32,441 nucleotides of DNA from Bacteroidota bacterium (lineage in GTDB: Bacteria; Bacteroidota; Ignavibacteria; UBA10030; UBA8401). The notes beneath the pieces are model-generated. The model had not been told where the DNA came from. It did not search any database and saw only the letters and a list, made by a program, of their open reading frames with translations. Positions 24,183-32,105 of the stretch are shown in pieces. The position numbers and the translations under genes were made by a program. Position 1 is the first letter of the stretch. The number at the start of each line of letters is the position of its first letter. The DNA is taken from contig JAJYOI010000035.1 of assembly GCA_021796275.1 (NCBI GenBank), positions 1 through 32,441 of the forward strand, given 5' to 3'.

Positions 24183-24218
24183 TATGAAAAATATACCACA
24201 GTTCAAAGGCATTGTCAA
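24183..24218 (-). promoter_or_regulatory. Sigma-70 promoter of the NlpC/P60 gene
   Basis: On the minus strand a perfect -35 TTGACA (24218-24213) is separated by exactly 17 nt from -10 TATATT (24195-24190), which is preceded by TGG as an extended -10. The predicted start is near 24183, giving a leader of about 48 nt before the TTG codon at 24135. The 10-mer TTCTTGACAA, which contains the -35 box, recurs 42 nt downstream (24179-24170), inside the predicted leader. Confidence 0.8.
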
Positions 24219-24240
24219 GAATTGGTTCGCTTCGCCAACA

Positions 24241-25419
24241 TTACTGCGCTTTTCTGTAACGTTTAGCAATTTCAGCTACTGAATCACTGCCAAATTTTTC
24301 CAAAAACGCGTTTGCGAGAACCGGAGCGATAACGGCTTCGGCAATGACAGAGCAAGCCGGCACGGCACACACATCTGACCGTTCATACCGTGACTGAATG
24401 ACCTTTTTCTGTTTAAGATCGACTGAACGAAGCGGTTTTGCAAGAGTGGAAATCGGCTTCATTGCTCCCCGGAGCACAACTATTTCACCATTGGTCACGC
24501 CGCCTTCAAGACCGCCTGCCCGATTTGTCGGGCGAACAAAATTACCGGTTTTACCCAACAAGATTTCATCATGCACTTCGGAACCAAAAAGACGTGCATT
24601 TTCAAATGCCGGGCCGATTTCTACACCTTTCACAGCATGGATAGAAACAATAGCTTGGGCAAGTTGGCCGTCCAATTTCCTATCAAATTCAACGTAGCTT
24701 CCCAAGCCAATCGGAACTCCGGTGACAATGACTTCAAAAATTCCGCCAAGCGTGTCCCCTTTTTTCTTCGCCGCTTTGATTGAGTGTACCGCTTTCGCTT
24801 CGATTGACGAATCAAGAATGCGCACAGGCGACTTGTCCGCCTCTTCAGTCACTTTGTATGCGCCGCATGATGCAACGGAGAATTTTTTAATCAACTTATC
24901 AAGCACCGAGCGGTCTTTCACTGATGCCGAACCAATGCTCAGAACATGGCTTCCGATAAAAATTCCGAATGTCTCAAGGAATTTGCGGACAATAGTGCAG
25001 GAAGCAACACGCATCGCTGTTTCGCGGGCACTTGCACGATCAATAACATTGCGCATGTCGTCAAAACCGTACTTGATCGCTCCGACAAGATCGGCATGAC
25101 CGGGGCGCGGTGTTGTAATTTTTTCGATTCCCTTTCCGGAACCTTCTACCGCCATCTTTTCTGTCCAATTTGCCCAATCCTTGTTACGAACTATGAAGGC
25201 AATTGGAGCGCCAAGCGTTTTGCCAAAACGAACGCCGGAAAGGATTTCCACTTTGTCGGATTCTATCCTCATTCTTCCGCCGCGGCCATACCCCTGCTGG
25301 CGCCGCCATAATTGATGATTAATGTAATCAGCAGAAATTTCGACTCCGGCAGGCACTCCTTCAACAATACCGACCAATGCTTGCCCATGAGATTCACCGG
25401 CCGTGAGATATCGTATCAC
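24241..25419 (-). CDS. aroC: Chorismate synthase
   Basis: The 392-residue enzyme converts 5-enolpyruvylshikimate 3-phosphate to chorismate using reduced flavin, the last step of the common aromatic pathway. Family signatures are visible: 'YLTAGESHGQALVGIVEGVPAG' at the start, 'RRQQGYGRGGRM', 'TTPRPGHADLVG', and 'RNVIDRASARETAMRVA'. Near the end 'DVCAVPACSVIAEAVIAPVLA' is also expected. Length is normal. The start is GTG at 25419 with AGAAGAG about 6 nt upstream. The 5' leader contains a CAGCC-TGC-GGCTG hairpin on the minus strand (25452-25464) of unknown role. It follows the htrA terminator, so it should have its own promoter. The gap after it (24136-24240) carries the promoter of the next gene. 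Confidence 0.97.
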   Translation of the reverse strand: MIRYLTAGESHGQALVGIVEGVPAGVEISADYINHQLWRRQQGYGRGGRMRIESDKVEILSGVRFGKTLGAPIAFIVRNKDWANWTEKMAVEGSGKGIEKITTPRPGHADLVGAIKYGFDDMRNVIDRASARETAMRVASCTIVRKFLETFGIFIGSHVLSIGSASVKDRSVLDKLIKKFSVASCGAYKVTEEADKSPVRILDSSIEAKAVHSIKAAKKKGDTLGGIFEVIVTGVPIGLGSYVEFDRKLDGQLAQAIVSIHAVKGVEIGPAFENARLFGSEVHDEILLGKTGNFVRPTNRAGGLEGGVTNGEIVVLRGAMKPISTLAKPLRSVDLKQKKVIQSRYERSDVCAVPACSVIAEAVIAPVLANAFLEKFGSDSVAEIAKRYRKAQ

Positions 25420-25499
25420 GCTTTTCTCTTCTATAGTGAATGGGAATTTTCAGCCGCAGGCTGATCAGTCTTTGGCTGATTTCTACGGTCAATATACAA

Positions 25500-25533
25500 A
25501 AAAAGTCCCTGATTCGCATACCAGGGACTTTTT
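25500..25533 (-). terminator. Strong rho-independent terminator after htrA, symmetric
   Basis: AAAAAGTCCCTG (25500-25511) and CAGGGACTTTTT (25522-25533) are perfect inverted repeats around a 10-nt loop. The stem has a 7-bp GC-rich core and a T-run on either strand, so it can work in both directions. It starts 25 nt after the htrA stop and separates htrA from aroC. Confidence 0.93.
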
Positions 25534-25558
25534 CAATAATACAAACGAATTTGAGTAT

Positions 25559-27091
25559 TTACTCCTCGGGAATCTCCATAGCGACATACACGGAAGAACC
25601 GTCAAGCCGTTTCACGCGCAGCATTACTGCGTCTCCCGGTTTTTTCGATTGAATAATTTTATTAAAGCTTGAAAGTGTGGTAATTTGCTGCCGGTCGGCT
25701 TCAACAACAATGTCGCCTTCTTGCAAAAAACGATTCCACGCTTCCTTGTACGGCTTTACGTCTGTCACCATCACATCGCTGTCAACTTTGCGTTCCTTCT
25801 TCGCTTTGATATCTGCTTTTTGCACAGAAAATCCTAACTTGTCGAAATGAATTGTCGCTGCTTGCTTCTGTTCTTCCGTCATTGATTCATCATCGCTGTT
25901 TGCATCATCATTTGCAGCGACTGTGGTATTCTCTGAACGCGGCTTTAGCCTGACAATCTTTTCCATATTTTTCCCGTCACGCCAGATTTGCAATGTCACT
26001 TTATCGCCCGGATGTTTTCCTGCAATCATTGTCTGCAATTCGTTCGGTGCATTCACAGGTTTTTTATCGACAGAAAAAATTATGTCGCCATCTTTCACGC
26101 CGGCTTCCTGCGCGGCGCTTCCCTCCAACACTTGCTGAACGAGAACGCCTTCAGCTTTATCAAGCCCGTTTGCCTTCGCGAAAGTTTCGTCAACAGCACC
26201 GATTTGAACACCGATATATCCGCGGTCAACTTTTCCGTGAAGAATCAAATCTTCAGCAACGGTCTTCACTAAATTAATCGGAATGGCAAACCCGTATCCC
26301 TGATAACGCTGGTTTGTGGTCGCAATTGCCGTGTTAACACCGATCACTTCACCGGCAATGTTCACCAGCGCGCCGCCGCTGTTTCCCGGATTGATCGCGG
26401 CATCCGTCTGAATAAAATTTTCGACGCCATAACTGTCGCCGATAATGCCGATATTTCTGCCGATGTACGAAATAATACCGGCGGTCACCGTTGAATTGAG
26501 TCCCAACGGATTTCCAATTGCGATTGCCCACTGCCCGACTTGAACATCATCGGAATTGCCAAGCGCGGCAACCGGCAAGTCACTCGCATCCACTTTAATG
26601 ACTGCGACATCAGTCAGCGGATCTGTGCCAATCAACTTTGCGTGATAACGGCGGGTATCGTTCAGTACAACTTCAATGCCATCGTCTGCCGCATCGTCAA
26701 TAACATGATTATTGGTAATGATAAATCCATCTGCTGTGACAATCACGCCTGATCCTGCTCCTTGCGATTGTTCTTCCGGCGGCATATGATATTTGAAGTC
26801 GGGAAAGAATTTAAAGAACTCATCCAAATTTTTCCCCGAAGGTTTTTTCGCTTTTGTCGTGACGACAATCGAAACAACGGACGGAGTTGCGTTTTTCGCA
26901 ACATTCATGAACGCGTTGTTCATCATCTTGAGATCCGGATTTATCGCTGCTGCCGGACGATTCGCTCCTAATTTTACCGACTTTGTCTGAGCCGAACCGG
27001 GGCTGATAGAATCGAAATTGATGACCACGGCGGCTCCGAAGATCACACCAATCACCACAAGAAAAACAGATGCGACAATCGACTTCTTCAT
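25559..27091 (-). CDS. Do/HtrA-family periplasmic serine protease with two PDZ domains
   Basis: The 510-residue protein begins with a membrane-targeting hydrophobic segment (residues 5-25) and acts in the periplasm on misfolded proteins. The trypsin-like domain carries the full triad: His129 in 'ITNNHVID', Asp161 in 'DPLTDVAVIK', and Ser238 in 'INPGNSGGALV'. PDZ1 (about 285-385) has 'GYIGVQIG', and 'AGVKDGDIIFSVDKKPV' is its loop. An acidic linker (about 386-410, 'NDDANSDDES') leads to PDZ2 (about 415-508, 'EGDIVVEADRQQI'). GAGG lies 7 nt before the ATG. The promoter region contains a perfect 12-bp palindrome, and a strong terminator follows. DegP, DegQ and DegS cannot be told apart here, though two PDZ domains exclude a DegS-type layout. 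Confidence 0.95.
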   Translation of the reverse strand: MKKSIVASVFLVVIGVIFGAAVVINFDSISPGSAQTKSVKLGANRPAAAINPDLKMMNNAFMNVAKNATPSVVSIVVTTKAKKPSGKNLDEFFKFFPDFKYHMPPEEQSQGAGSGVIVTADGFIITNNHVIDDAADDGIEVVLNDTRRYHAKLIGTDPLTDVAVIKVDASDLPVAALGNSDDVQVGQWAIAIGNPLGLNSTVTAGIISYIGRNIGIIGDSYGVENFIQTDAAINPGNSGGALVNIAGEVIGVNTAIATTNQRYQGYGFAIPINLVKTVAEDLILHGKVDRGYIGVQIGAVDETFAKANGLDKAEGVLVQQVLEGSAAQEAGVKDGDIIFSVDKKPVNAPNELQTMIAGKHPGDKVTLQIWRDGKNMEKIVRLKPRSENTTVAANDDANSDDESMTEEQKQAATIHFDKLGFSVQKADIKAKKERKVDSDVMVTDVKPYKEAWNRFLQEGDIVVEADRQQITTLSSFNKIIQSKKPGDAVMLRVKRLDGSSVYVAMEIPEE

Positions 27092-27118
27092 ATTGTATCC
27101 TCTTTTACAAAATCACTA

Positions 27119-27130
27119 TTGAAATTTCAA
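27119..27130. promoter_or_regulatory. Perfect 12-bp palindrome TTGAAATTTCAA upstream of htrA
   Basis: The palindrome centres 33 nt upstream of the htrA ATG, within the recO-htrA gap, where an operator would be expected. It also offers a weak -35 (TTGAAA). It is not a CIRCE element. AT-rich palindromes of this size can occur by chance. Confidence 0.3.
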
Positions 27131-27195
27131 GGCTGCTAAAAAGTAGTTACAGGAAAAAAGCCTCTTTGGTTATAGCCACCTGCACATGTCATTCG

Positions 27196-27963
27196 CTATA
27201 AAACATTCAACAACGAAAGCGAGCGTAACGTTCGTGCGCCCGCGACATGATATTGCAAATATGTCTGGAGCAACGCCAGAATCTCATCCTGCTGCTGCAC
27301 ATCGAGATCCAAGCGCGAGACATTGTCGATCGGTGCGGAAGCGAAATGAGCGAGCGAACGCACGACACCCTTGGTTATCCGAATGCCGGCGCCATCGTGA
27401 CCTTCAATGCAATTCGAACACACGACCGAGCCTCGTGCCAGAATCACATGAACGAATTTCACTCCGTCGTTATGAAGTACATCTGTACCGCATCGTGCAC
27501 ACGATTCGAAATGCGGCGCAAATCCTAATTGCTGCACCAGCTTCAATTCAAAAGCAAAAAGAATATTGAGAGAATGCCGCTCGGAAGTTTCCAACGCACG
27601 CAAAGAATCAGCCAACAGCGCAAACATATGCAGATTTTCTTCTTCATCATGCATTACCAAATGAACAAGTTCCACCAACGCTAAGCCGACAGTGAGCTTA
27701 TCCGGTTCGACATGCGTCTTGAAAAACGGCTGGACAATCTCACTTTTCGAAAGGAGATGAAGATCGCGATGCTCTTTTTTGTAGATGACGACCGTTGAAT
27801 GTGTCATCGGTTCAAGCGATGCGCCGAATTTATTTCTCGCCGCGCGCGCTCCTTTTGCGATGACGCTGATCTTTCCAAATTTTTCAGAATACAGCGTAAC
27901 AATTTTGCTTGTGTCGCGGTATTTCATTGAACGCAAAACAATCGCGTCGGTTGAAACAATCAT
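27196..27963 (-). CDS. recO: DNA repair protein RecO
   Basis: The 255-residue protein helps load RecA at gaps in the RecFOR pathway. The N-terminal OB-fold begins 'STDAIVLRSMKYRDTSKIVTLYSEKFGKISVIAKGAR', which is diagnostic. The C-terminal helical domain includes the four-cysteine zinc site seen in many RecO proteins: 'CARCG' and 'CSNC'. Length is normal. Its ATG overlaps the mtnA stop by 4 nt (ATGA), showing translational coupling to a metabolic gene. A 104-nt gap to htrA follows. Confidence 0.94.
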   Translation of the reverse strand: MIVSTDAIVLRSMKYRDTSKIVTLYSEKFGKISVIAKGARAARNKFGASLEPMTHSTVVIYKKEHRDLHLLSKSEIVQPFFKTHVEPDKLTVGLALVELVHLVMHDEEENLHMFALLADSLRALETSERHSLNILFAFELKLVQQLGFAPHFESCARCGTDVLHNDGVKFVHVILARGSVVCSNCIEGHDGAGIRITKGVVRSLAHFASAPIDNVSRLDLDVQQQDEILALLQTYLQYHVAGARTLRSLSLLNVL

Positions 27964-29012
27964 ACGCCCTGCACCGCTTTCTTCATGACATGCACAATGG
28001 AAACATCATACGGCGGACGGATCACACCGTGTTCTGTTACTATTGCCGTGATGTATTTATTCGGTGTTACATCAAAAGCCGGATTAAACACTTTCACGCC
28101 GTATGGCGCTGTTCGTGTGCCGAATCCTTCTGTAACTTCCTCAGCTTTCCGTTCTTCGACGGGAATCATTTCGCCATTCTTCAGTGATGAATCTATTGTC
28201 GAAGTGGGAGCGGCAACATAAAACGGAATCACATGCTCCTTCGCTATGATTGCAACATTATATGTACCGATCTTGTTTGCCGTGTCGCCGTTTGCTGCAA
28301 TGCGATCGGCACCGACAACAACAAGGTCAACTTTTTTCCGTTTCATCACCGATGCAGCGGTGTTGTCGGTAATCAGCGTAACATTAATTCCGTGCTTCTG
28401 CAACTCCCATGCTGTCAGTCGCGCGCCTTGTAAGAGTGGCCGGGTTTCATCCGCGAACACTGAAATATTTTTCCCTTGTGCTGCTGCAGTCGTAATAATC
28501 GCCTGGGCAGTCCCTTCACCGCCGGTCGCAAGAGCACCGGTGTTGCAATGTGTCAAAATTGTCGCCTGTTGAGGCACAAGTTCAGCGCCGAAGCGCCCGA
28601 TCGCCGCACACATTTCTTCGTCTTCGCGGTGAATGGTTTTCGCTTCGAGCAGTAACTGTTCGATGGTCTCCCGCGGTGAACGCTGTTGGCTGCGATGAAG
28701 AACTCCGCGCATTCTTTCTACCGCCCAAAAAAGATTGATCGCCGTGGGGCGCGTAGAGGTAATGAGCGATGCGGCTTTTTCAAAATCGCTGCGGAGTTTT
28801 TCGCCGGTCACTTCCACCGAGTTGTTCAGTCCTAACACGATACCGTACGCCGCCGCAATTCCAAGCGCCGGCGCCCCGCGGATTCTCAGCGAGGCAATCG
28901 CTTCAGCCAGAACAGAAAGCTCATGTGTTTCAACATACACTTCTTCAGTCGGAAGTTTTGTTTGATCGATGAAACGTACGCCGCTGCCGATCCATTCAAT
29001 GCTTCGTATCAC
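27960..29012 (-). CDS. mtnA: S-methyl-5-thioribose-1-phosphate isomerase
   Basis: The 350-residue enzyme isomerises 5-methylthioribose 1-phosphate to the ribulose form in methionine salvage. The catalytic residues are present: Cys156 in 'THCNTGALATGGEGTA' and Asp236 in 'VGADRIAANGDTANKIGTY'. 'RIRGAPALGIAAAYG' and 'FNPAFDVTP' are also typical. These features favour MtnA over eIF2B-like ribose-1,5-bisphosphate isomerases. The start is GTG at 29012 with GAGAAG upstream. It begins 7 nt after a PfkB-family kinase gene, which might supply its substrate or a related sugar phosphate. No mtnN, mtnK, mtnB, mtnC or mtnD gene is nearby. Confidence 0.95.
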   Translation of the reverse strand: MIRSIEWIGSGVRFIDQTKLPTEEVYVETHELSVLAEAIASLRIRGAPALGIAAAYGIVLGLNNSVEVTGEKLRSDFEKAASLITSTRPTAINLFWAVERMRGVLHRSQQRSPRETIEQLLLEAKTIHREDEEMCAAIGRFGAELVPQQATILTHCNTGALATGGEGTAQAIITTAAAQGKNISVFADETRPLLQGARLTAWELQKHGINVTLITDNTAASVMKRKKVDLVVVGADRIAANGDTANKIGTYNVAIIAKEHVIPFYVAAPTSTIDSSLKNGEMIPVEERKAEEVTEGFGTRTAPYGVKVFNPAFDVTPNKYITAIVTEHGVIRPPYDVSIVHVMKKAVQGV

Positions 29013-29019
29013 GTTCTTC

Positions 29020-29931
29020 TCAGTCCTCGAATCGCGATAAGTCTCTGAACGAGCGGTAACGATCCTGCACTTTCAGGTACGTCAGCTCGCGCAAACCATC
29101 AACACTGAATTTTTCCACGCAGAATGATGCCATCGCACTGCCGTAGATCACCGCTTTCTTCAAATTCTCATCCGACAAATCATCGGTCTTCGCCAGCCAG
29201 CCGATGAAACCGCCGGCAAATGTATCTCCCGCCCCCGTCGGGTCGTAAATATTTTCCATTGGATATGCCGGCGCGGAAAAAATGGTGTTTTCCGTAACAA
29301 GCACCGCACCGTGTTCGCCTTTTTTGATAATCAGAATTTTTGGCCCCATGCCAATCACCTTTTTCGCAGCACGAATCAAATTCGGTTCTTGCGTGAGAAG
29401 CCTCGCCTCCGAATCATTGATGATCAAAACATCAATGCGGCGAAGGGTTTTCATCAGCTCATCGTGCTTCCCTTCAATCCAGAAATTCATCGTGTCGCCG
29501 ACAACCAGCTTTGGCTTTTCAATTTGATCGAGCACTTTGCGCTGCAATATCGGATCGATATTGCCGAGGCACACATATTTGCATCGCCGGTACGCCACAG
29601 GGATTTTCGGGTCAAATTTCTCAAACACATTCAAGTGCGTAAACAGCGTATCACGCATATTCAGATCATAATGGTATTTTCCCGACCAGCGGAAAGTTTT
29701 TCCATCGCTGATGATTTGCAGACCTTCCACGTCGATCGAACGATCTTCTAAAAACTTGATCGCGGATTGCGGAAAATCGCCGCCCACGACCCCGACAAGT
29801 TTGACAGGTGCAGTAAAATAACTTGCTGCAGTCGAAATATAGACTGCAGATCCACCCAAAGCGTCTTTTGCTTTTCCAAACGGCGTCTCGATTGTGTCGA
29901 GCGCAAGCGAACCGACAACAAGTAAACTCAC
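29020..29931 (-). CDS. PfkB-family carbohydrate/nucleoside kinase
   Basis: The 303-residue protein has the ribokinase fold. The N-terminal part shows 'VGSLALDTIETPFGKAKDALGGSAVYISTAAS', with the substrate-side GG motif. The C-terminal PfkB signature is 'DPTGAGDTFAGGFIGW', with catalytic base Asp236 and the anion hole GAG. 'IINDSEARLLT' and 'IIKKGEHGAVLV' fit the nucleotide lobe. The start is GTG at 29931, backed by AGGAG 6 nt upstream. The substrate is not evident. Position next to mtnA suggests methylthioribose or another ribose derivative, but the usual methylthioribose kinase MtnK is from a different fold, so this is speculative. It lies 12 nt after the GHL10 gene. Confidence 0.88.
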   Translation of the reverse strand: MSLLVVGSLALDTIETPFGKAKDALGGSAVYISTAASYFTAPVKLVGVVGGDFPQSAIKFLEDRSIDVEGLQIISDGKTFRWSGKYHYDLNMRDTLFTHLNVFEKFDPKIPVAYRRCKYVCLGNIDPILQRKVLDQIEKPKLVVGDTMNFWIEGKHDELMKTLRRIDVLIINDSEARLLTQEPNLIRAAKKVIGMGPKILIIKKGEHGAVLVTENTIFSAPAYPMENIYDPTGAGDTFAGGFIGWLAKTDDLSDENLKKAVIYGSAMASFCVEKFSVDGLRELTYLKVQDRYRSFRDLSRFED

Positions 29932-29943
29932 AGAAAACTCCTA

Positions 29944-31635
29944 TTATTTTTGGTGGTCATGATATAATTGAGAAACTCCGGTAGCAGCGGCCGTACGAAA
30001 CGGTCCGGCGGCAAACAAATTTAATTGCTCGTCCGACAGACTCTGCGTTGCAAACAAGATCACGCCCCGCGTAGAAAGCGAACGCGCCGATTCAATTTCC
30101 TTCAGCAAAATTTCCGGTGTTAAATTTAGAAAGGGTGCCAATCCGGCATACACAGGGAAATTCTTTCCTGCAACTGCGCGAATACCTGCTACGCTTGTTT
30201 TCACCTGCAACGCATTCGGCGTATAGATCATCGGCGCGAGAAAATCAATGTACCTTTTGCGCGCCCATAATGCCCAATCCTGCATCTTGGTTTTTCTCGC
30301 TTCTTCAATATCGGGAAAGACATCGGCAGAAAAAATCACCTTCGGGTTTTCTTCTCTCACCCGTTTTACAAATCGCGTAATATTATCTTCACGCCATCGC
30401 TGCCACGTCTTCCATTCTTTTGGATGTGATGCGGGATCAATGTCCAAGGGATCAACACCGGAAAATTTCTTGAAAGCACTCCGGCAATAATCGCAATAGC
30501 ACGACGATTCTTCAAGCGAAGAGTTTACCGGATAGCGGACGTAATCAAGCTGAACTCCGCCAAGTCCCGGATATTTTACACAGATTTCATGATAGAGAGA
30601 TGCAAGGTAGTTTTGCACTTCGGGCCGTGCAGGGCACACATAAAGATAACCATCTTCAGCGCGAGAAATTTTCTCGCCGTTGCGTTTCACGAGCGCCCAT
30701 TCAGGATGATGTGTGAGAACTGGTCCAATGCTTTTTCCATTGCCCGGTCCGGCGTGTCCGACAAAAAACGTGTGTACCCACGCGTGAATTTTTACGCCGT
30801 ATTTTTTTCCTGCATCAATGAATGCCTGCAACGGATCGAACCCTTTGAATTTCTGTTTCTGTTCGGTGATCGCACCCGGATAAATTGTTTCACCGCCCCA
30901 CACCGTTTCAACAAACAGCATGTTGAATCCCGCGCGTACAAATTTTTTCACAGTTGCATTGACCTGCGCAGTTGTTGTTTCATCAGGACGATGCCATGCA
31001 CCGCGCCCTTCCACTTTTGGTGAAGCGGTAATCAAATAATCGGTCCGGTCTATCATGTGAATGCCGCGCGCGATAAACTCATCTGCTGTTTCGCGCGTTT
31101 GTTTCACCGCGGATTGCCGGCTCATTGCCCGTATCACAGCCAATTGCATAAAAATCTTTCTGCGTTCACGCGCTGAAAGTACCGCTTTCATCACGCGGAA
31201 TTTCTTTTCCAATTCCGGAAGCCGGACCCGCGCGAAAAAACGGAATGAACTGACATCAAACCGCGAAACTGCTATGCTGTCGCGTATGGTAATATCCGCG
31301 CCGATCTTCGCATTTTCCAGCAGCCACGCTCTTGCTGTGCCGTGCCCGGAAAGTATAATTCTTCCTTTTTGAATTCGAGAATTATTTCCACCGATGGCGA
31401 CAACGATACCATTGCGCACCACCGCTTCAACACCATAGTCGTTTGTTCCCGTCGTGGATTTTCCGTAATGCTCTGTATACATAACCAACTGATTCACACC
31501 GCGGCCCCCTGGAAATGTTGTATCGTTTGCCGGATTGATTTTTGAAATCGAATACGAATGCTCAACGGAAAGCTGTCCGAACGATGAAATCGTACAGAGA
31601 GAAGCCAACGCTAAAAACAAAAAAACTTTTTTCAC
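29944..31635 (-). CDS. Secreted GHL10 (YngK-type) glycoside hydrolase-like protein
   Basis: The 563-residue protein starts with a signal peptide 'MKKVFLFLALASLCTISSFG' cut before Gln21. An N-terminal beta-rich module (about 45-135) has 'GRIILSGHGTARAWLLENAKIG', resembling domains found in phosphodiester-glycosidase-type proteins. The GHL10 barrel spans about 213-540: 'EGRGAWHRP', 'FNMLFVETVWGGETIYPG', 'KIHAWVHTFFVG', 'HHPEWALV', and 'GVQLDYVRYP' with a candidate catalytic Asp364. 'CYCDYCRSAFKKFSG' is the cysteine cluster usual in this family. It is probably periplasmic or outer-membrane associated and may act on cell-wall or exopolysaccharide glycan. The start is GTG at 31635 with GGAG 8 nt upstream, overlapping the Nudix stop as GTGA. 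Confidence 0.86.
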   Translation of the reverse strand: MKKVFLFLALASLCTISSFGQLSVEHSYSISKINPANDTTFPGGRGVNQLVMYTEHYGKSTTGTNDYGVEAVVRNGIVVAIGGNNSRIQKGRIILSGHGTARAWLLENAKIGADITIRDSIAVSRFDVSSFRFFARVRLPELEKKFRVMKAVLSARERRKIFMQLAVIRAMSRQSAVKQTRETADEFIARGIHMIDRTDYLITASPKVEGRGAWHRPDETTTAQVNATVKKFVRAGFNMLFVETVWGGETIYPGAITEQKQKFKGFDPLQAFIDAGKKYGVKIHAWVHTFFVGHAGPGNGKSIGPVLTHHPEWALVKRNGEKISRAEDGYLYVCPARPEVQNYLASLYHEICVKYPGLGGVQLDYVRYPVNSSLEESSCYCDYCRSAFKKFSGVDPLDIDPASHPKEWKTWQRWREDNITRFVKRVREENPKVIFSADVFPDIEEARKTKMQDWALWARKRYIDFLAPMIYTPNALQVKTSVAGIRAVAGKNFPVYAGLAPFLNLTPEILLKEIESARSLSTRGVILFATQSLSDEQLNLFAAGPFRTAAATGVSQLYHDHQK

Positions 31636-32099
31636 AAATATATCTCCGTGAGTGCCGCAGCCTGCTTCCCTTGCACAATATACTCATGAATGATGTGAAT
31701 TGCTCGTACCTGGCCGGGCCACACAAGCAATTGTGTGGCACGCTCAATACCGCACCATTCAAATTGATAATGTTCCTCAGAAAGCCGCGGCTGCGCATCG
31801 GGCGATACCTGCGCCGCAAAGACTGCACTGATATGAACAATATCTTTTGCGGCGTCAAGAAATGTGTTCATGTACGGAACATTCCAGTACCGCAATGGCG
31901 TGAAGCCGGTTTCTTCTTTTAGCTCGCGCAGCGATGCACCAAGCGCCGTTTCGCCTTCTTCGATAGAACCGCTGACGATCTGCCAAATGTCGGGATACAC
32001 GTTCTCGGATTGTGAACGCCTCAACATAAGATAATGCGGCGCATTTTTCACAAATGAAAAAGCACACACTTCCACAATGCTACTTTGAATGACCGGCAT
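31632..32099 (-). CDS. Nudix hydrolase (NudB-like)
   Basis: The 155-residue cytosolic protein has a complete Nudix box from G44 to F66: 'GSIEEGETALGASLRELKEETGF' follows G-x5-E-x7-REL-x-EE-x-G. Preceding 'LMLRRSQSENVYPDIWQIVSGS' resembles NudB, the dihydroneopterin triphosphate pyrophosphatase of folate synthesis, more than MutT. The substrate is not certain, since Nudix specificity is hard to read from sequence. It is coupled to the GHL10 gene by a 4-nt overlap and starts 6 nt after the pseudouridine synthase stop. Confidence 0.88.
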   Translation of the reverse strand: MPVIQSSIVEVCAFSFVKNAPHYLMLRRSQSENVYPDIWQIVSGSIEEGETALGASLRELKEETGFTPLRYWNVPYMNTFLDAAKDIVHISAVFAAQVSPDAQPRLSEEHYQFEWCGIERATQLLVWPGQVRAIHIIHEYIVQGKQAAALTEIYL

Positions 32100-32105
32100 A
32101 AAATA

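Noticed and set aside
27131-27195. Terminator after recO near the T-run at about 27160
   Set aside because: A short T-run is present, but no stable stem pairs in front of it.
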